A DNA stretch of 64,000 bases from Candidatus Pelagibacter sp. RS39 (GTDB lineage: Bacteria > Pseudomonadota > Alphaproteobacteria > Pelagibacterales > Pelagibacteraceae), in contig NZ_CP020777.1 of NCBI RefSeq assembly GCF_002101315.1, forward strand, positions 1,135,991-1,199,990. Direction: 5' to 3'. The notes beneath the pieces were generated by a model. That model saw only the letters and a list, made by a program, of their open reading frames with translations. It searched no databases and was not told where the DNA came from. This document shows positions 49,924 to 60,600 of this stretch, piece by piece. The translations under genes were made by a program, and so were the position numbers. Every line of letters begins with the position of its first letter. The first letter of the stretch is position 1.

Positions 49924-50703
49924 TTAAATATTAGCTGTTGCTAACATTTTTTTTATTTCAGCAATCGCCTTTGCAGGGTTTAAACCTTTGGGGCATGCAC
50001 TGGTACAGTTTAGAATAGTATGACAACGATATAATTTTAATTCATCAGCTACTTTTTTTAATCTAGCCTGTCTTTCCTCATCTCTACTATCAATGATCCA
50101 TCTATAAGCTTGTAATAATACTGCTGGTCCCAAATACTTATCTCCATTCCACCAATAGCTTGGGCAAGAGGTAGAACAACAAGCACACATGATGCATTCA
50201 TAAGCACCGTCAAGCTTAGCTCTATCCTCTTTTGACTGAATTAGCTCAGCTGTTTCAGATTTTGAACTTGATTTTAACCAAGGTTCAATAGATTTGTATT
50301 GTTTGTATAATCCGTCTAAATCTCCGATTAAGTCTTTTTTAACTTTTAAGTGAGGCAATGGATAAATATCAATATCTCCATCAATATTTTCATGGGGAGT
50401 TGTGCAAGCTAGTCCATTTTTACCACCCATATTCATTGCACACGATCCGCATACACCGTGAGCACATGATCGTCTATAAGCAAGAGTGGGATCAATCTCA
50501 TTTTTAATCTTATTTAAAATATCTAATACTTTAGATGGACAGTTATTCATATCAACTTCATAAGTATCGATTCTTGGACTCTCTCCTGAAGATGGATCCC
50601 ATCTATATACATTTACTTTTCTTAAATTTTTTGATCCAGTTTTGTCTTTAAAATATTTACCTTTTTTGATTTGAGAGTTTTCAGGTAAACTGATTTGCAC
50701 CAT
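49924..50703 (-). CDS. sdhB: Succinate dehydrogenase iron-sulfur subunit
   Basis: 259 residues. All three clusters can be built: the [2Fe-2S] site in [15 protein letters not shown] plus a later Cys, the [4Fe-4S] site in [16 protein letters not shown], and the [3Fe-4S] site in [36 protein letters not shown] is also typical. It carries electrons from SdhA to quinone. Its ATG overlaps the sdhA stop by one base. Confidence 0.98.
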   Translation of the reverse strand: MVQISLPENSQIKKGKYFKDKTGSKNLRKVNVYRWDPSSGESPRIDTYEVDMNNCPSKVLDILNKIKNEIDPTLAYRRSCAHGVCGSCAMNMGGKNGLACTTPHENIDGDIDIYPLPHLKVKKDLIGDLDGLYKQYKSIEPWLKSSSKSETAELIQSKEDRAKLDGAYECIMCACCSTSCPSYWWNGDKYLGPAVLLQAYRWIIDSRDEERQARLKKVADELKLYRCHTILNCTSACPKGLNPAKAIAEIKKMLATANI

Positions 50704-52478
50704 TAATACACTCTCTCCTGAGGTGGAAAGTACTGTACTTCATTGGTTAACGTGGATTTATGAACATCTCTATAGCTTATCTTTGATTTTTTTCCATCAC
50801 ACCAAGCTAATGTATGTTGCATAAATTTTTCATCATCTCTTTTAGGATAATCTTCTCTTGCATGAGCTCCTCTACTCTCTTTTCTATTATAGGCTGAGTC
50901 AACTGTCACGACAGCTTGTCTAATTAAATTATCGAATTCTAAAGTTTCTACTAGGTCAGTATTAAATATTAGTGACTTATCTTTAACAGATAAAGAGTTC
51001 AATCCATCAAAAGTTTTTCTAATTTCATCAACACCCTCTTTAAGTGTTTTCTCCGTTCTAAAAACTGCACATTTTGATTGCATTGTTTTTTGCATGGACA
51101 ACCTTAATTCAGCAGTGCCAATATCTCCATCTGAATTTCTAATCTTATCAAAACGATCTAAACATTTTTGAGTTTCTGAATCACTAATTTCCTCATGTGG
51201 TGTCCCAGGTTTAATTAGTTCAGCGGCTCTTTTTGCAGCTGCTCTTCCGAAAACTACAAGATCTATCAAAGAATTAGATCCCAATCTATTTGCTCCATGA
51301 ACTGAAACACAAGCAGCCTCACCTATAGCCATAAGTCCTGGAACAGTTTTCTCAGAACCATTTACAGTTAGAACTTCTGCTTTATAATTAGTTGGTATAC
51401 CTCCCATGTTATAATGAACCGTAGGCACAACTGGGATTGGCTCCTTTGTAACATCTACATTAGCAAATAATCTTGCTGCGTCTGTTATACCTGGCAATCT
51501 ACTTTCTATAATTTCTTTATCTAGATGGCTTAAGTTCAAATGAACATGATCCTGATCTTTTCCAACACCTCTGCCCTCATTAATTTCAATTGACATTGAT
51601 CTACTCACAACATCTCGCGATGCCAAATCCTTAGCTTTTGGTGCATATCTTTCCATAAACCGTTCACCTTTAGAATTTGTAAGATAACCTCCCTCACCTC
51701 TAGCACCCTCTGTTATTAAAGTACCATGTCCATATATTCCTGTTGGATGAAACTGTACAAACTCCATGTCTTGTAATGGTAATCCTGCTCTTAACACCAT
51801 TGCATTTCCATCACCTGTGCATGTATGAGCAGATGTTGCAGAATAGTAAACTTTTCCATAACCTCCTGTAGCTATTATAACTATATGAGATCTAAATCGG
51901 TGAATAGTTCCATCATTTAAATTCCATGCTATCAATCCTTTACATTCACCATCTTTCATTAAAAGATCGAGAGCAAAATACTCAATAAAAAACTCTGTCT
52001 TATGTTTTAAAGCTTGACCGTATAGAGTGTGTAAAATTGCGTGTCCTGTTCGATCAGCTGCAGCACATGTTCTTTGAACTATTCCATTTCCATAATTTTT
52101 TGTCATACCACCAAAAGGTCTTTGATAAATTTTTCCATCATCCGTTCTGCTAAAAGGAACGCCATATTTTTCTAATTCAATTACTGCCTTAGGGGCTTCT
52201 TTGCAAAGGTATTCGATGCTATCTTGATCTCCTAACCAATCTGCTCCTTTTACTGTATCGTACATATGCCAACGCCAATCATCCTCACCCATATTTCCAA
52301 GGGCAGCTGAAATTCCACCTTGTGCAGCAGAAGTATGGCTTCTTGTTGGAAATACTTTTGAAATACATGCAGTTTTTAATCCTGCTTCACTTAAACCAAC
52401 AGCAGCTCTTAAGCCAGAACCACCGGCACCTAGAACTACTACATCATATTCGTGATCTATTATTTTATATGAACTCAT
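50703..52478 (-). CDS. sdhA: Succinate dehydrogenase flavoprotein subunit
   Basis: 591 residues. The FAD-binding [17 protein letters not shown], the His for covalent FAD attachment in [17 protein letters not shown], and the substrate-site residues in [21 protein letters not shown] and [11 protein letters not shown] are intact. It oxidises succinate to fumarate at the cytoplasmic face. Its start overlaps sdhD by four bases (ATGA). Confidence 0.98.
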   Translation of the reverse strand: MSSYKIIDHEYDVVVLGAGGSGLRAAVGLSEAGLKTACISKVFPTRSHTSAAQGGISAALGNMGEDDWRWHMYDTVKGADWLGDQDSIEYLCKEAPKAVIELEKYGVPFSRTDDGKIYQRPFGGMTKNYGNGIVQRTCAAADRTGHAILHTLYGQALKHKTEFFIEYFALDLLMKDGECKGLIAWNLNDGTIHRFRSHIVIIATGGYGKVYYSATSAHTCTGDGNAMVLRAGLPLQDMEFVQFHPTGIYGHGTLITEGARGEGGYLTNSKGERFMERYAPKAKDLASRDVVSRSMSIEINEGRGVGKDQDHVHLNLSHLDKEIIESRLPGITDAARLFANVDVTKEPIPVVPTVHYNMGGIPTNYKAEVLTVNGSEKTVPGLMAIGEAACVSVHGANRLGSNSLIDLVVFGRAAAKRAAELIKPGTPHEEISDSETQKCLDRFDKIRNSDGDIGTAELRLSMQKTMQSKCAVFRTEKTLKEGVDEIRKTFDGLNSLSVKDKSLIFNTDLVETLEFDNLIRQAVVTVDSAYNRKESRGAHAREDYPKRDDEKFMQHTLAWCDGKKSKISYRDVHKSTLTNEVQYFPPQERVY

Positions 52479-52798
52479 AAATAAGAGATTAATATAATTG
52501 TAATTAATGGAATTGCTACCGCTGAAGCATATAAAAGCTTATTTGCGACACTTTTGATTTTATCATCTTTAATATAATCCTCAAAAACCTCGCTTATACT
52601 TAAGGCTGAAAAAAAATAAGCATTTACAATAAAAATGCTAAATAAAAATTTTGATAAAGGCTTTGTAAAAAAGTCTATTAGATTTAAGTATTCTTTATCA
52701 TAAATCATTGTGAAATTTAGAATAAACCATATCATCAATGGCACTAGCAAAGCTCCACTTATCTTTAAAAAAATCCATTTTTTTGTTGCACTAATCAT
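52475..52798 (-). CDS. sdhD: Succinate dehydrogenase membrane anchor SdhD, lacking the heme ligand
   Basis: 107 residues with three membrane segments, about residues 9-30, 48-68 and 87-106. The position is fixed by sdhCDAB order and by EVFEDYI, where Asp74-Tyr75 correspond to the conserved Asp-Tyr at the quinone site. In proteobacterial SdhD the heme b ligand is a His 11 residues before that Asp (pattern HAxxGxxxxxxDY). Here Phe63 occupies that place and the whole protein contains no histidine. The N-terminus is shorter than usual. Function as anchor and quinone site is likely; heme binding is not. Confidence 0.85.
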   Translation of the reverse strand: MISATKKWIFLKISGALLVPLMIWFILNFTMIYDKEYLNLIDFFTKPLSKFLFSIFIVNAYFFSALSISEVFEDYIKDDKIKSVANKLLYASAVAIPLITIILISYL

Positions 52799-52799
52799 A

Positions 52800-53183
52800 C
52801 TAAATAAAATTTTTTCCTAATGTGAAAAAAATAATTGTCAAAATTATTGATCCAAATATTACTACTAAACCCGTTATCCTAGTTGTCTTCAGTTCAAAAC
52901 CATAACCTAGATCCATTATTAGGTGTCGAATTTCACTTAATATTTGAAATGAAAAAGACCATGTAATTCCCAAAATGATAAATTTTCCAAAAAATGATTT
53001 TAAAAATAAATTAATAGTTTCATAATTATTTTCACCAAGAAGGAGTAAACAAGACCAAACACAAATAAAGGTAATTCCAATAATATTTATTATTCCTGTA
53101 ATTCTATGAGTAATTGAAACTAAAGACGAAATATGCCACCTATAAATTTGAATATGTGGTGATAAAGGAGGTTTATTTTCCAT
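52800..53183 (-). CDS. sdhC: Succinate dehydrogenase cytochrome b subunit SdhC, lacking the heme ligand
   Basis: 127 residues with three membrane segments. The N-terminal LSPHIQIYRWHISSLVSITHRITG is diagnostic in its parts; Ser23 and Arg27 match the quinone-binding Ser and Arg. In the second helix the family reads YHxxxGIRHxxxD, where the first His holds heme b. Here the same place reads FQILSEIRHLIMD, so the ligand His is Gln80 while Arg86, His87 and Asp91 remain. It starts the sdhCDAB run and overlaps asd by 11 bases. Confidence 0.9.
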   Translation of the reverse strand: MENKPPLSPHIQIYRWHISSLVSITHRITGIINIIGITFICVWSCLLLLGENNYETINLFLKSFFGKFIILGITWSFSFQILSEIRHLIMDLGYGFELKTTRITGLVVIFGSIILTIIFFTLGKNFI

Positions 53184-54180
53184 AAAAATTATTTTTAATT
53201 AATGTTTCAGCTATTTCAACTGCATTCAAAGCTGCTCCTCTTAAAAGATTGTCGGACACAATCCACAAATTTAATCCATTTTTAATTGTTTTATCCTCTC
53301 TAATCCTTGAAATAAAAGTCTCATCTTTTCCTTCTGCTTCAAGTGGTGTTGAATAACCACCATCTGATCTCTCATCAATTACTTTACAACCATCAAAACT
53401 ACTCAATGCTTCCTTTATTTGTTCTAAAGAAAAAGTTTTTTCAAATTGGATATTTACTGACTCTGAATGTGAAACAGATATTGGTAATCTTACACATGTT
53501 GCTGTTAGGTCAATTTTGTCATCTAAAATTTTTTTAGTCTCATTGCACATTTTCAATTCTTCTTTTGTGTAGCCATCATCTGAAAAAACATCGATATGAG
53601 GAATAGCATTAAAAGCGATTTGTTTTGTGAAATTTTCGGATTTAATATCCTTACCATCTAAGGCTAATTTAGTTTGTTTAATCAATTCATCCATGGAAGC
53701 TTTGCCAGCACCAGAAACAGATTGATATGTAGAAACAACTATTCTTTTAATTGTAAACAAGTCATGCAATGGTTTTAATACGATAACTAATTGTGCTGTT
53801 GAACAATTAGGGTTTGCAATAATATTTTTTTTAATATTATTTAAATCATCAGAGTTTACCTGTGGGACTATTAAGGGAACATCGGGGTCCATTCTAAAAT
53901 AGCTTGAATTATCAATTACAAAACAATGCTTAGCTGCTTTTTCTGCAAATTTTTCAGAAATTTTTCCTCCTGCTGCAAAAAAAGCAATTTTTACTTTTGA
54001 AAAATCAAAGTCTTCTAACTCACTAATTAAAATATCTTTACCCTGAAAATGAATTTTTTTTCCAGCACTTTTCGATGAAGCAACTAAATAAAGATTATCT
54101 ATAAAAACTCCTTTTTTTTTTAGAACTTCTAGAGTTTTTATTCCAACATTTCCTGTTGCTCCAACAATTGCAATATTCAT
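53173..54180 (-). CDS. asd: Aspartate-semialdehyde dehydrogenase
   Basis: 335 residues. The NADP motif IAIVGATGNVGIKTLEVL, the catalytic Cys in ANPNCSTAQLV, YQSVSGAGKASMDEL and VRLPISVSHSES are typical. It makes aspartate semialdehyde, the branch point to lysine, threonine and methionine, so it feeds homoserine to metX. It lies 15 bases after dmdA and its end overlaps sdhC. Confidence 0.96.
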   Translation of the reverse strand: MNIAIVGATGNVGIKTLEVLKKKGVFIDNLYLVASSKSAGKKIHFQGKDILISELEDFDFSKVKIAFFAAGGKISEKFAEKAAKHCFVIDNSSYFRMDPDVPLIVPQVNSDDLNNIKKNIIANPNCSTAQLVIVLKPLHDLFTIKRIVVSTYQSVSGAGKASMDELIKQTKLALDGKDIKSENFTKQIAFNAIPHIDVFSDDGYTKEELKMCNETKKILDDKIDLTATCVRLPISVSHSESVNIQFEKTFSLEQIKEALSSFDGCKVIDERSDGGYSTPLEAEGKDETFISRIREDKTIKNGLNLWIVSDNLLRGAALNAVEIAETLIKNNFYGK

Positions 54181-54195
54181 GATGTAGGTTTTATA

Positions 54196-55305
54196 CTAGA
54201 TGAAAGGTAAATCGCAAACTTTTACAGCTATTGAATTTCCATCAATTTCCAATAATCCTGTGGCAGATGCTTTACAATATGGCTCGTTTATCATTGCAAT
54301 ACCTATGGACTTTTTAAAATGAGGTGAATAGCAGGCAGACCTTAAATCTCCAATTAAATTTCCCTTTTCATCTTTAATGTTGAGAGATTTGGTTAGGTTA
54401 ATTTTATTAATATCTATCTGAACACCCATTAATTTTCGCTTGATTCCATCTTTTTGAATCTTTTTCAATTTATTTTTACCTAAGAAATTTATATCTGCCT
54501 CTAGATTTACATACTTTTCAAAACCACATTCAAATGGATTATCATTATTGTCAAAATCATTTCCATAAGAAAGCAAACCACTTTCTATTCTTTCAATTAG
54601 ATTTGGGCATCCAGCTTTTACATTAAATTCTTTTCCTAATTCAAAGAGCTGATCATATAATTCCAACCCAGATTTTGTATTTTCCACATAAATTTCAAAG
54701 CCACCTTGTTTTGACCAACCAGATCTGGCAATTAAATGTTTTACACCTTTAAAATCATAATAATTAAAACCAAAGAATTTTAATTCTTTTATCTCTTTAC
54801 CAAAAATTTTTTCCATCAAATCAAAAGACTTCGGTCCTTGAATCGCTATGATATCAACATTAGGTTCAAAAATTTTAACATTGAAATTATTCCCTGATGC
54901 TAAACCTTTTGCAAAAAAAATTACATCAGAGTCAGCAATAGATACCCACCATCTATCTTCAGCTAGTTTTAAAATAACAGGATCGTTTACCAAATTTCCG
55001 TTTTCATCAATTATTGGACAATAATAACATCTGCCTATTTTGGATTTAGATAAATCTCTACAGGTCATAAGTTGAATAAGTTTAGCGGAGTCATGACCTG
55101 AAATTTCAACCTGTCTTTCTGCTGACACATCCCACACTTGAACATTTTTTTTTAAATGATCACAGGATTCTTCTAAAGATCCAAATGCTGCAGGTAACAG
55201 CATATGATTATAAACAGTGTAAGCAGTTACTCCTTGTTTTTCGATTCTTGAAGTATAAGGAGTACTTCTAATTCTTCTTGATTTAGCTATTGGATAACTT
55301 TTCAT
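54196..55305 (-). CDS. dmdA: DMSP demethylase (GcvT-like aminomethyltransferase fold)
   Basis: 369 residues, the length of SAR11 DmdA. The fold is that of the glycine cleavage T-protein: [45 protein letters not shown]-like [29 protein letters not shown], and the C-terminal [16 protein letters not shown]. DmdA moves a methyl group from dimethylsulfoniopropionate to tetrahydrofolate, giving methylmercaptopropionate. The adjacent dmdB and dmdC and the [13 protein letters not shown]-terminus favour DmdA over a GcvT or a sarcosine-type paralogue. It overlaps the hydrolase gene by four bases. Confidence 0.85.
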   Translation of the reverse strand: MKSYPIAKSRRIRSTPYTSRIEKQGVTAYTVYNHMLLPAAFGSLEESCDHLKKNVQVWDVSAERQVEISGHDSAKLIQLMTCRDLSKSKIGRCYYCPIIDENGNLVNDPVILKLAEDRWWVSIADSDVIFFAKGLASGNNFNVKIFEPNVDIIAIQGPKSFDLMEKIFGKEIKELKFFGFNYYDFKGVKHLIARSGWSKQGGFEIYVENTKSGLELYDQLFELGKEFNVKAGCPNLIERIESGLLSYGNDFDNNDNPFECGFEKYVNLEADINFLGKNKLKKIQKDGIKRKLMGVQIDINKINLTKSLNIKDEKGNLIGDLRSACYSPHFKKSIGIAMINEPYCKASATGLLEIDGNSIAVKVCDLPFI

Positions 55306-56078
55306 TTATTTAAAAATTCCAAAATCTTTTCTCTCATTTCGAATGCTTTTTCAATCATTATCATGTGACCGCATCCTTTGATTACATGAGTAATTGAATT
55401 TTTAATCAAATTAGAGAATTTTTTTCCAGCTTCTAAATTAACCATTTTATCTAATTCTCCATATATAAGCATCGATGGTAAATTGATTGCTTTTGCAGCT
55501 TCAGAACCATTTGAATAATTGTTACATGCTTTTAAATCAACAGCCAAAATTTCACTTATATCTCTAGGTGATTGAATAATTTTTTCTACCGGGTTGCCTC
55601 CAATAAATTTTTTTGAACCCTCGTATCCCCATTTCATCATTAACTTAACAGCATCTGAGTGACCATTTTGTGCTAATTCAATTAAATCTGGATGAACTGG
55701 CATTTTATTTGAACCTCCAACAAAAACTAATTTTTTTATTCTTTCTTTATATCTACTAGAGTATTCGAGTATTTCTAAACATCCCTGAGAGTGACCAACT
55801 AAAATTAAGTTTTTTAATTGTAATTTATCAAAAACTTTTTCTAACCAATCGGCAATTTTTTCAATACTATCTAAACAAGGACCATCTGAATTGCCATGTC
55901 CAGGTAAATCTATAGATAATACATTAAAATTTTTTGATGAAAAAAATTGTTCTGCTAGTGACCAAACAATGTGTGAAAGACCGCTTCCGTGTAAAAATAC
56001 TATTGTATCTTTATTTTTATCTAGCCCTTGACCAGAGTCAGATGCAAAAATATTTTTGTTTTCTAATTGGAATATCAA
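55302..56078 (-). CDS. Alpha/beta hydrolase within the dmd cluster, function unknown
   Basis: 258 residues. The catalytic triad is complete: Ser97 in [11 protein letters not shown], Asp210 in YGELDKMV and His238 in GCGHMIM; the oxyanion loop is FLHGSGLSH. No signal peptide is seen, so it is cytoplasmic. It sits between dmdB (eight bases) and dmdA (four-base overlap), so it is surely co-expressed with DMSP demethylation. Candidate roles are a thioesterase or hydrolase acting on an acyl-CoA or ester of the pathway, but nothing in the sequence fixes a substrate. Confidence 0.85.
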   Translation of the reverse strand: MIFQLENKNIFASDSGQGLDKNKDTIVFLHGSGLSHIVWSLAEQFFSSKNFNVLSIDLPGHGNSDGPCLDSIEKIADWLEKVFDKLQLKNLILVGHSQGCLEILEYSSRYKERIKKLVFVGGSNKMPVHPDLIELAQNGHSDAVKLMMKWGYEGSKKFIGGNPVEKIIQSPRDISEILAVDLKACNNYSNGSEAAKAINLPSMLIYGELDKMVNLEAGKKFSNLIKNSITHVIKGCGHMIMIEKAFEMREKILEFLNK

Positions 56079-56086
56079 TAATTTTC

Positions 56087-57703
56087 CTAAAATTTTTTTC
56101 TTAACTCAAATTTTTGAATTTTACCTGTTGAAGTTTTTGGTAATTCACAAAAAACAACTTGTTTTGGCACTTTAAAACCAGCAAGGGTTTCTTTGCAAAA
56201 GCTGATTAATTCTTTCTCAGTAACTGGTTTATCTTGAACCATCTCAATAAACGCACATGGAACTTCGCCCCATTTTTCATCTGGTTTTGCTACTACTGCA
56301 GCGATTGAGACTGATGGGTGTTTAGCTAAAGTGTTTTCTATTTCAATTGAAGAGATGTTTTCACCGCCTGAAATAATGATATCTTTTGATCTATCTTGAA
56401 TTTTAACATACCCATCTGGATGCATCACTGCCAAATCTCCAGAATGAAACCATCCGCCTTTCATTGCTTTGTCTGTAGCTCCTTTATCTTTAAAATAGCC
56501 CTTCATGACAACATTCCCTTTGATCATTATTTCACCAATCGTTTTTCCATCTTTTGGAACTTCCTTCATTGTTTCAGGATCCATGACTGCAATCCCCTCT
56601 GTATTAGGATATCTTACACCCTGTCTTGCCTTAATCTCATTTTGTTTTTCCTCGTTAAACTCATTCCAAGACTCGTTCCAAGCACATTGAGTAACATGAC
56701 CATAAGTTTCTGTTAGTCCATAAACATGCATTACTTCAAATCCAAGTTCTTTCATTTTTTTGAATATAATACTTGGTGGAGGGGCTCCAGCAGTTAATAC
56801 ATATACTTTTTGCTTTAATTTTTTTTTGTCAGACTCAGGAGCTCCTGTAATCATATTCAGTACTATCGGAGCCCCACCAAAATGAGTAACATCATATTTG
56901 TCAATTAATTCAAATATTTTTTTTACATCAATATTTCTTAAACAAATAGTTCTTCCATTTAACATGGGAACAGTCCACGGATAGCCCCAACCATTACAAT
57001 GAAACATGGGCACAATAGTCAAAAAATTTAATCTGTTTGGCATATTCCATGCAACTGCACTTCCGGTTGACATTAAATATGATCCCCTATGATGGTAAAC
57101 CACTCCTTTAGGATTTCCAGTAGTTCCTGAAGTATAACTAAGTGATAATGCTTGCCATTCATCCTCGGGCATTTTCCAATTATAATTTTCGTCACCAGTA
57201 TTTAAAAAACTTTCATATTCTAATTCACCTATTTTCTCACATTTAGATTGATCTGCAAATTTATCATCAATATCGATTATGGTGATTTTGCGTTTTAAAG
57301 CACTTAGAGCTTTTTTTACCTCAACATGAAGTTGCCTATCAACAACTAAAACTTTTGCCTCACTATGTTCTAAAATATACGCAATTGTCTTAGCATCTAG
57401 TCTTATATTAATAGTATTTAAAACTGCACCTGTCATTGGAACTGAATAGTGTCCTTCAAAAATTTCAGGGGTATTAAAAGCTAAAAACGAAACAGTATCA
57501 CCTTTGTTAACTCCAATTTTATTAAGTGCACTGGCAAATTTTACTGTTCGTTTATAAACTTGAGACCAAGTATATTTCCTGTCTTCATAAATAACTGCTT
57601 CATAATTAGGGTAAATTTCATATGCCCTTTTTAAAAAAGTCAAAGGTGTTAACGGAACGTAATTAGCATCATTTTTATTAAGATTAGTTTCGTAATGACT
57701 CAT
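56087..57703 (-). CDS. dmdB: 3-methylmercaptopropionate-CoA ligase
   Basis: 538 residues of the acyl-adenylate superfamily, near the medium-chain acyl-CoA synthetases. Motifs are LSYTSGTTGNPKGVVYHH (ATP loop), HVYGLTETYGHVTQCAW, WFHSGDLAVMHPDGY, DIIISGGENISSIEIE and the catalytic Lys in LPKTSTGKIQKF. In the DMSP pathway it activates methylmercaptopropionate to its CoA ester. The neighbouring dmdA and dmdC make DmdB the specific call; by sequence alone a general fatty-acid ligase would be possible. Confidence 0.87.
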   Translation of the reverse strand: MSHYETNLNKNDANYVPLTPLTFLKRAYEIYPNYEAVIYEDRKYTWSQVYKRTVKFASALNKIGVNKGDTVSFLAFNTPEIFEGHYSVPMTGAVLNTINIRLDAKTIAYILEHSEAKVLVVDRQLHVEVKKALSALKRKITIIDIDDKFADQSKCEKIGELEYESFLNTGDENYNWKMPEDEWQALSLSYTSGTTGNPKGVVYHHRGSYLMSTGSAVAWNMPNRLNFLTIVPMFHCNGWGYPWTVPMLNGRTICLRNIDVKKIFELIDKYDVTHFGGAPIVLNMITGAPESDKKKLKQKVYVLTAGAPPPSIIFKKMKELGFEVMHVYGLTETYGHVTQCAWNESWNEFNEEKQNEIKARQGVRYPNTEGIAVMDPETMKEVPKDGKTIGEIMIKGNVVMKGYFKDKGATDKAMKGGWFHSGDLAVMHPDGYVKIQDRSKDIIISGGENISSIEIENTLAKHPSVSIAAVVAKPDEKWGEVPCAFIEMVQDKPVTEKELISFCKETLAGFKVPKQVVFCELPKTSTGKIQKFELRKKF

Positions 57704-59467
57704 TTAATTAAATTTGAAATTCATAATATTTGAACTTCCAGAGATTGCAGATTTGTAATGTTGTTCTGCCCTAGGTAACACTTTGTCAAAATAGAATCTG
57801 GCAGTGTCTATCTTATCATTATAAAAATTTTTATTTTCCTCATAGTCCTTAAAACTTACCTCTAAAACCTTTATCCATGCATATGCTATTGATACGTAAC
57901 CTAAAGTTTTTAAGTAATCATTAGCAGCTGCACTAACATCATCTTTTTCTGTCTTTGCTTTATCTGTCATCCAATCACTAAATTTTTTAAGAGTGTCTAA
58001 ATTCTTATTAAATTCTGATAAAAATGGTTCAATTTTTTCATTGTCAGTTTTACACTCTGACTTAACCTGATCTAAAAATTTGTTTATTATATTACCATTT
58101 TTATTTGATAATTTTCTGAAAACAAGATCTGAAGCTTGAACCGAATTTGTACCTTCGTAGATAGGTGTAATTCTATTATCTCTATATAATTGTTCTATTC
58201 CTTGATCTTTAGTGTATCCATATCCACCATGAATTTGCATAGCATCGCTTGTTATTTCCATTGCCAAATCTGTGAATAATGATTTTACCACAGGAGTCAT
58301 GAGGGAAACATAATCTAAAGCCTCCTGACGAGTTTTTTCATCTGGATGATTTAAACTTACTTCAGTTTGCTGTGACAACCAAAAACATAAAGCTCTTTCA
58401 CCTTCAATAATTGATTTCATATTGAGTAGGGTTCTTCTAATGTCAGCATGTTCAATTATAAAATCTGCTCCGTTTTTAGACTTCGAATTATTTGATTTTC
58501 CTTGTTTTCTCTCTTTCGCATAAGTAAGTGAGTTTTGATAAGCAATTTCAGAGATACCTAGACCTTGTATACCAACTACAATTCTTTCGAGATTCATCAT
58601 AGTGAACATTGCACTTAATCCTTTTTCTTTGGCACCAATCATATACCCAGTAGCATCATCAAAATTTAATACGCAAGTTGCTGAACCCTTTATTCCCATC
58701 TTGGTCTCAATAGACCCTGTAGATATCCCATTTCTTGGTCCGATTGTTCCATCATCTTTAACAACAAATTTTGGAACTAAAAATAAACTTATTCCTTTAG
58801 TACCTTCTGGAGAGTCATCTGCTCTTGCTAAAACTAGATGAATAATATTTTCAGTTAAATCATGATCTCCAGATGTAATGAAAATTTTTTGACCACTTAT
58901 TTTATAAGTTCCATCAGTTTGTTTCTTAGCTTTTGTTCTTAGTAAACCTAAATCAGTGCCACATACTGGCTCGGTTAGGCACATGGTGCCGCTCCATTTT
59001 CCCTCAACTATTTTTGGTAAATATTTATTTTTTATTTCATCTGTTGCATGATGATTAATACAATTATATGCGCCTATACTTAGTTCACTGTATAACTTAA
59101 AAGACAGACTTGCTGAGGAAAGCATTTCATCAAAAAATGCACTTACGGTTTTTGGCATACCTTGACCCCCATATTTTGGATCACAAGAAAGTGAAGTCCA
59201 TCCATCCTCAATATACTTTTTGTAAGCTTCTTTATAACCTGGGGGAGTTCTCACTACTCCATTTTCTAAAACTGCAGGATTTTCATCGCCAGCTTTTGCT
59301 AACGGTAAAATTAAATTTTGATTAATTTTTGCTGCCTCCTGTAAAATATCTTTCACTAAATCAGAGGTCACCTCTTTATATTTTTCTAATTCGTTATATT
59401 TTTGATTATTTCTAAGTTTTTCAAATAGAAACATCATGTCATCAACAGGAGCAGTATAACTTGGCAT
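57704..59467 (-). CDS. dmdC: 3-methylmercaptopropionyl-CoA dehydrogenase
   Basis: 587 residues, an acyl-CoA dehydrogenase of the long DmdC type with an extra C-terminal domain of about 120 residues. MCLTEPVCGTDLGLLRTKA and KISGQKIFITSGDHDL bind FAD and substrate; HGGYGYTKDQGIEQLYRDNRI in parts and IYEGTNSVQASDLV hold the catalytic Glu. It oxidises methylmercaptopropionyl-CoA to methylthioacryloyl-CoA. It lies 26 bases after leuB and immediately before dmdB. Confidence 0.88.
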   Translation of the reverse strand: MPSYTAPVDDMMFLFEKLRNNQKYNELEKYKEVTSDLVKDILQEAAKINQNLILPLAKAGDENPAVLENGVVRTPPGYKEAYKKYIEDGWTSLSCDPKYGGQGMPKTVSAFFDEMLSSASLSFKLYSELSIGAYNCINHHATDEIKNKYLPKIVEGKWSGTMCLTEPVCGTDLGLLRTKAKKQTDGTYKISGQKIFITSGDHDLTENIIHLVLARADDSPEGTKGISLFLVPKFVVKDDGTIGPRNGISTGSIETKMGIKGSATCVLNFDDATGYMIGAKEKGLSAMFTMMNLERIVVGIQGLGISEIAYQNSLTYAKERKQGKSNNSKSKNGADFIIEHADIRRTLLNMKSIIEGERALCFWLSQQTEVSLNHPDEKTRQEALDYVSLMTPVVKSLFTDLAMEITSDAMQIHGGYGYTKDQGIEQLYRDNRITPIYEGTNSVQASDLVFRKLSNKNGNIINKFLDQVKSECKTDNEKIEPFLSEFNKNLDTLKKFSDWMTDKAKTEKDDVSAAANDYLKTLGYVSIAYAWIKVLEVSFKDYEENKNFYNDKIDTARFYFDKVLPRAEQHYKSAISGSSNIMNFKFN

Positions 59468-59493
59468 AATATGATTTTAAGATAATTAATTAG

Positions 59494-60600
59494 TTATTGC
59501 AATTTTGAAATGATCGCATCACCCATTTGAGAAGTAGAAACTTCTTTCATTTTATCAGACATAATATCTTTTGTTCTCAACCCATCATTAAGGGCCTCTT
59601 GAACAGCTTTTTCTAAGGCCTCTGCCTCTTTATCTAAATCTAAAGAATATCTTAGCGCCATAGCAAAACTCAAAATTGAGGCGATTGGATTTGCAACTCC
59701 TTTGCCAGCAATGTCTGGAGCCGAGCCGTGAATAGGTTCATACATAGCTCTCATTTCGCCATCCTTATTTTTTGCACCTAATGATGCTGAGGGTAACAAT
59801 CCAAGAGAGCCTGTTAGCATAGATGCCTCATCAGACAGCATGTCACCAAATAAGTTATCTGTTAAGATCACGTCAAATTGCTTAGGGTTTCTTACTAATT
59901 GCATTGCACAATTATCAGCTAGCATATGACTTAACTCAACATCCTTATACTCTTTATCATGTAATGATTGCACTTCTTCTTTCCAAAGTTGACCTGCCTC
60001 CATTACATTAGATTTTTCACAAGATATAACTCTATTTGATCTTTTTCTTGCTAAGTCAAAAGCAATTCTAGCTACTCTAATAATTTCACTACTAGTATAA
60101 GTATGAGTATTCACTCCTTTTCTTTCTCCATTTTCTATCGGTTTAATTCCTCTTGGCTCGCCGAAATAAACTCCACCAGTTAATTCTCTTACTATTAAAA
60201 TATCTAAACCAGAAACAATTTCTGGTTTCAAAGTTGATGCATTTACTAATTGTTCAAAGCATATTGCAGGTCTTAAATTTGCAAAAAGTTTTAATTCTTT
60301 TCTTAATTTTAAAAGAGCTCTTTCAGGTTTTTTTGAAAATTCTACACCATCCCACTTTGGTCCTCCAACCGCACCCAACATTATCACGGCACTTTCTAAT
60401 GCTTTATAGAAAACTTCATCTGTAAGAGGTGTTCCATGCTTATCAAAAGAACTTCCTCCAACTAAATCTTCATCAATCTCAAAATCTAAAGATTTTTTAT
60501 CATTAAACCAATTAATTACTTTTTTAACTTCTGTAGTTACCTCAGGTCCAATTCCATCACCCGGTAGTAATAATACTTTTCTTTTTTTAACTTTAATCAT
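59494..60600 (-). CDS. leuB: 3-isopropylmalate dehydrogenase
   Basis: 368 residues. [46 protein letters not shown] and [31 protein letters not shown] in parts, with [18 protein letters not shown] in parts, are the family signatures. It oxidises and decarboxylates 3-isopropylmalate in leucine synthesis. Its ATG overlaps leuD by eight bases. Confidence 0.97.
   Translation of the reverse strand: MIKVKKRKVLLLPGDGIGPEVTTEVKKVINWFNDKKSLDFEIDEDLVGGSSFDKHGTPLTDEVFYKALESAVIMLGAVGGPKWDGVEFSKKPERALLKLRKELKLFANLRPAICFEQLVNASTLKPEIVSGLDILIVRELTGGVYFGEPRGIKPIENGERKGVNTHTYTSSEIIRVARIAFDLARKRSNRVISCEKSNVMEAGQLWKEEVQSLHDKEYKDVELSHMLADNCAMQLVRNPKQFDVILTDNLFGDMLSDEASMLTGSLGLLPSASLGAKNKDGEMRAMYEPIHGSAPDIAGKGVANPIASILSFAMALRYSLDLDKEAEALEKAVQEALNDGLRTKDIMSDKMKEVSTSQMGDAIISKLQ

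Noticed and set aside
54181..54195. Possible glycine riboswitch near the GcvT-like gene dmdA
   Set aside because: The gaps around dmdA are at most 15 bases, far too short for a glycine aptamer.
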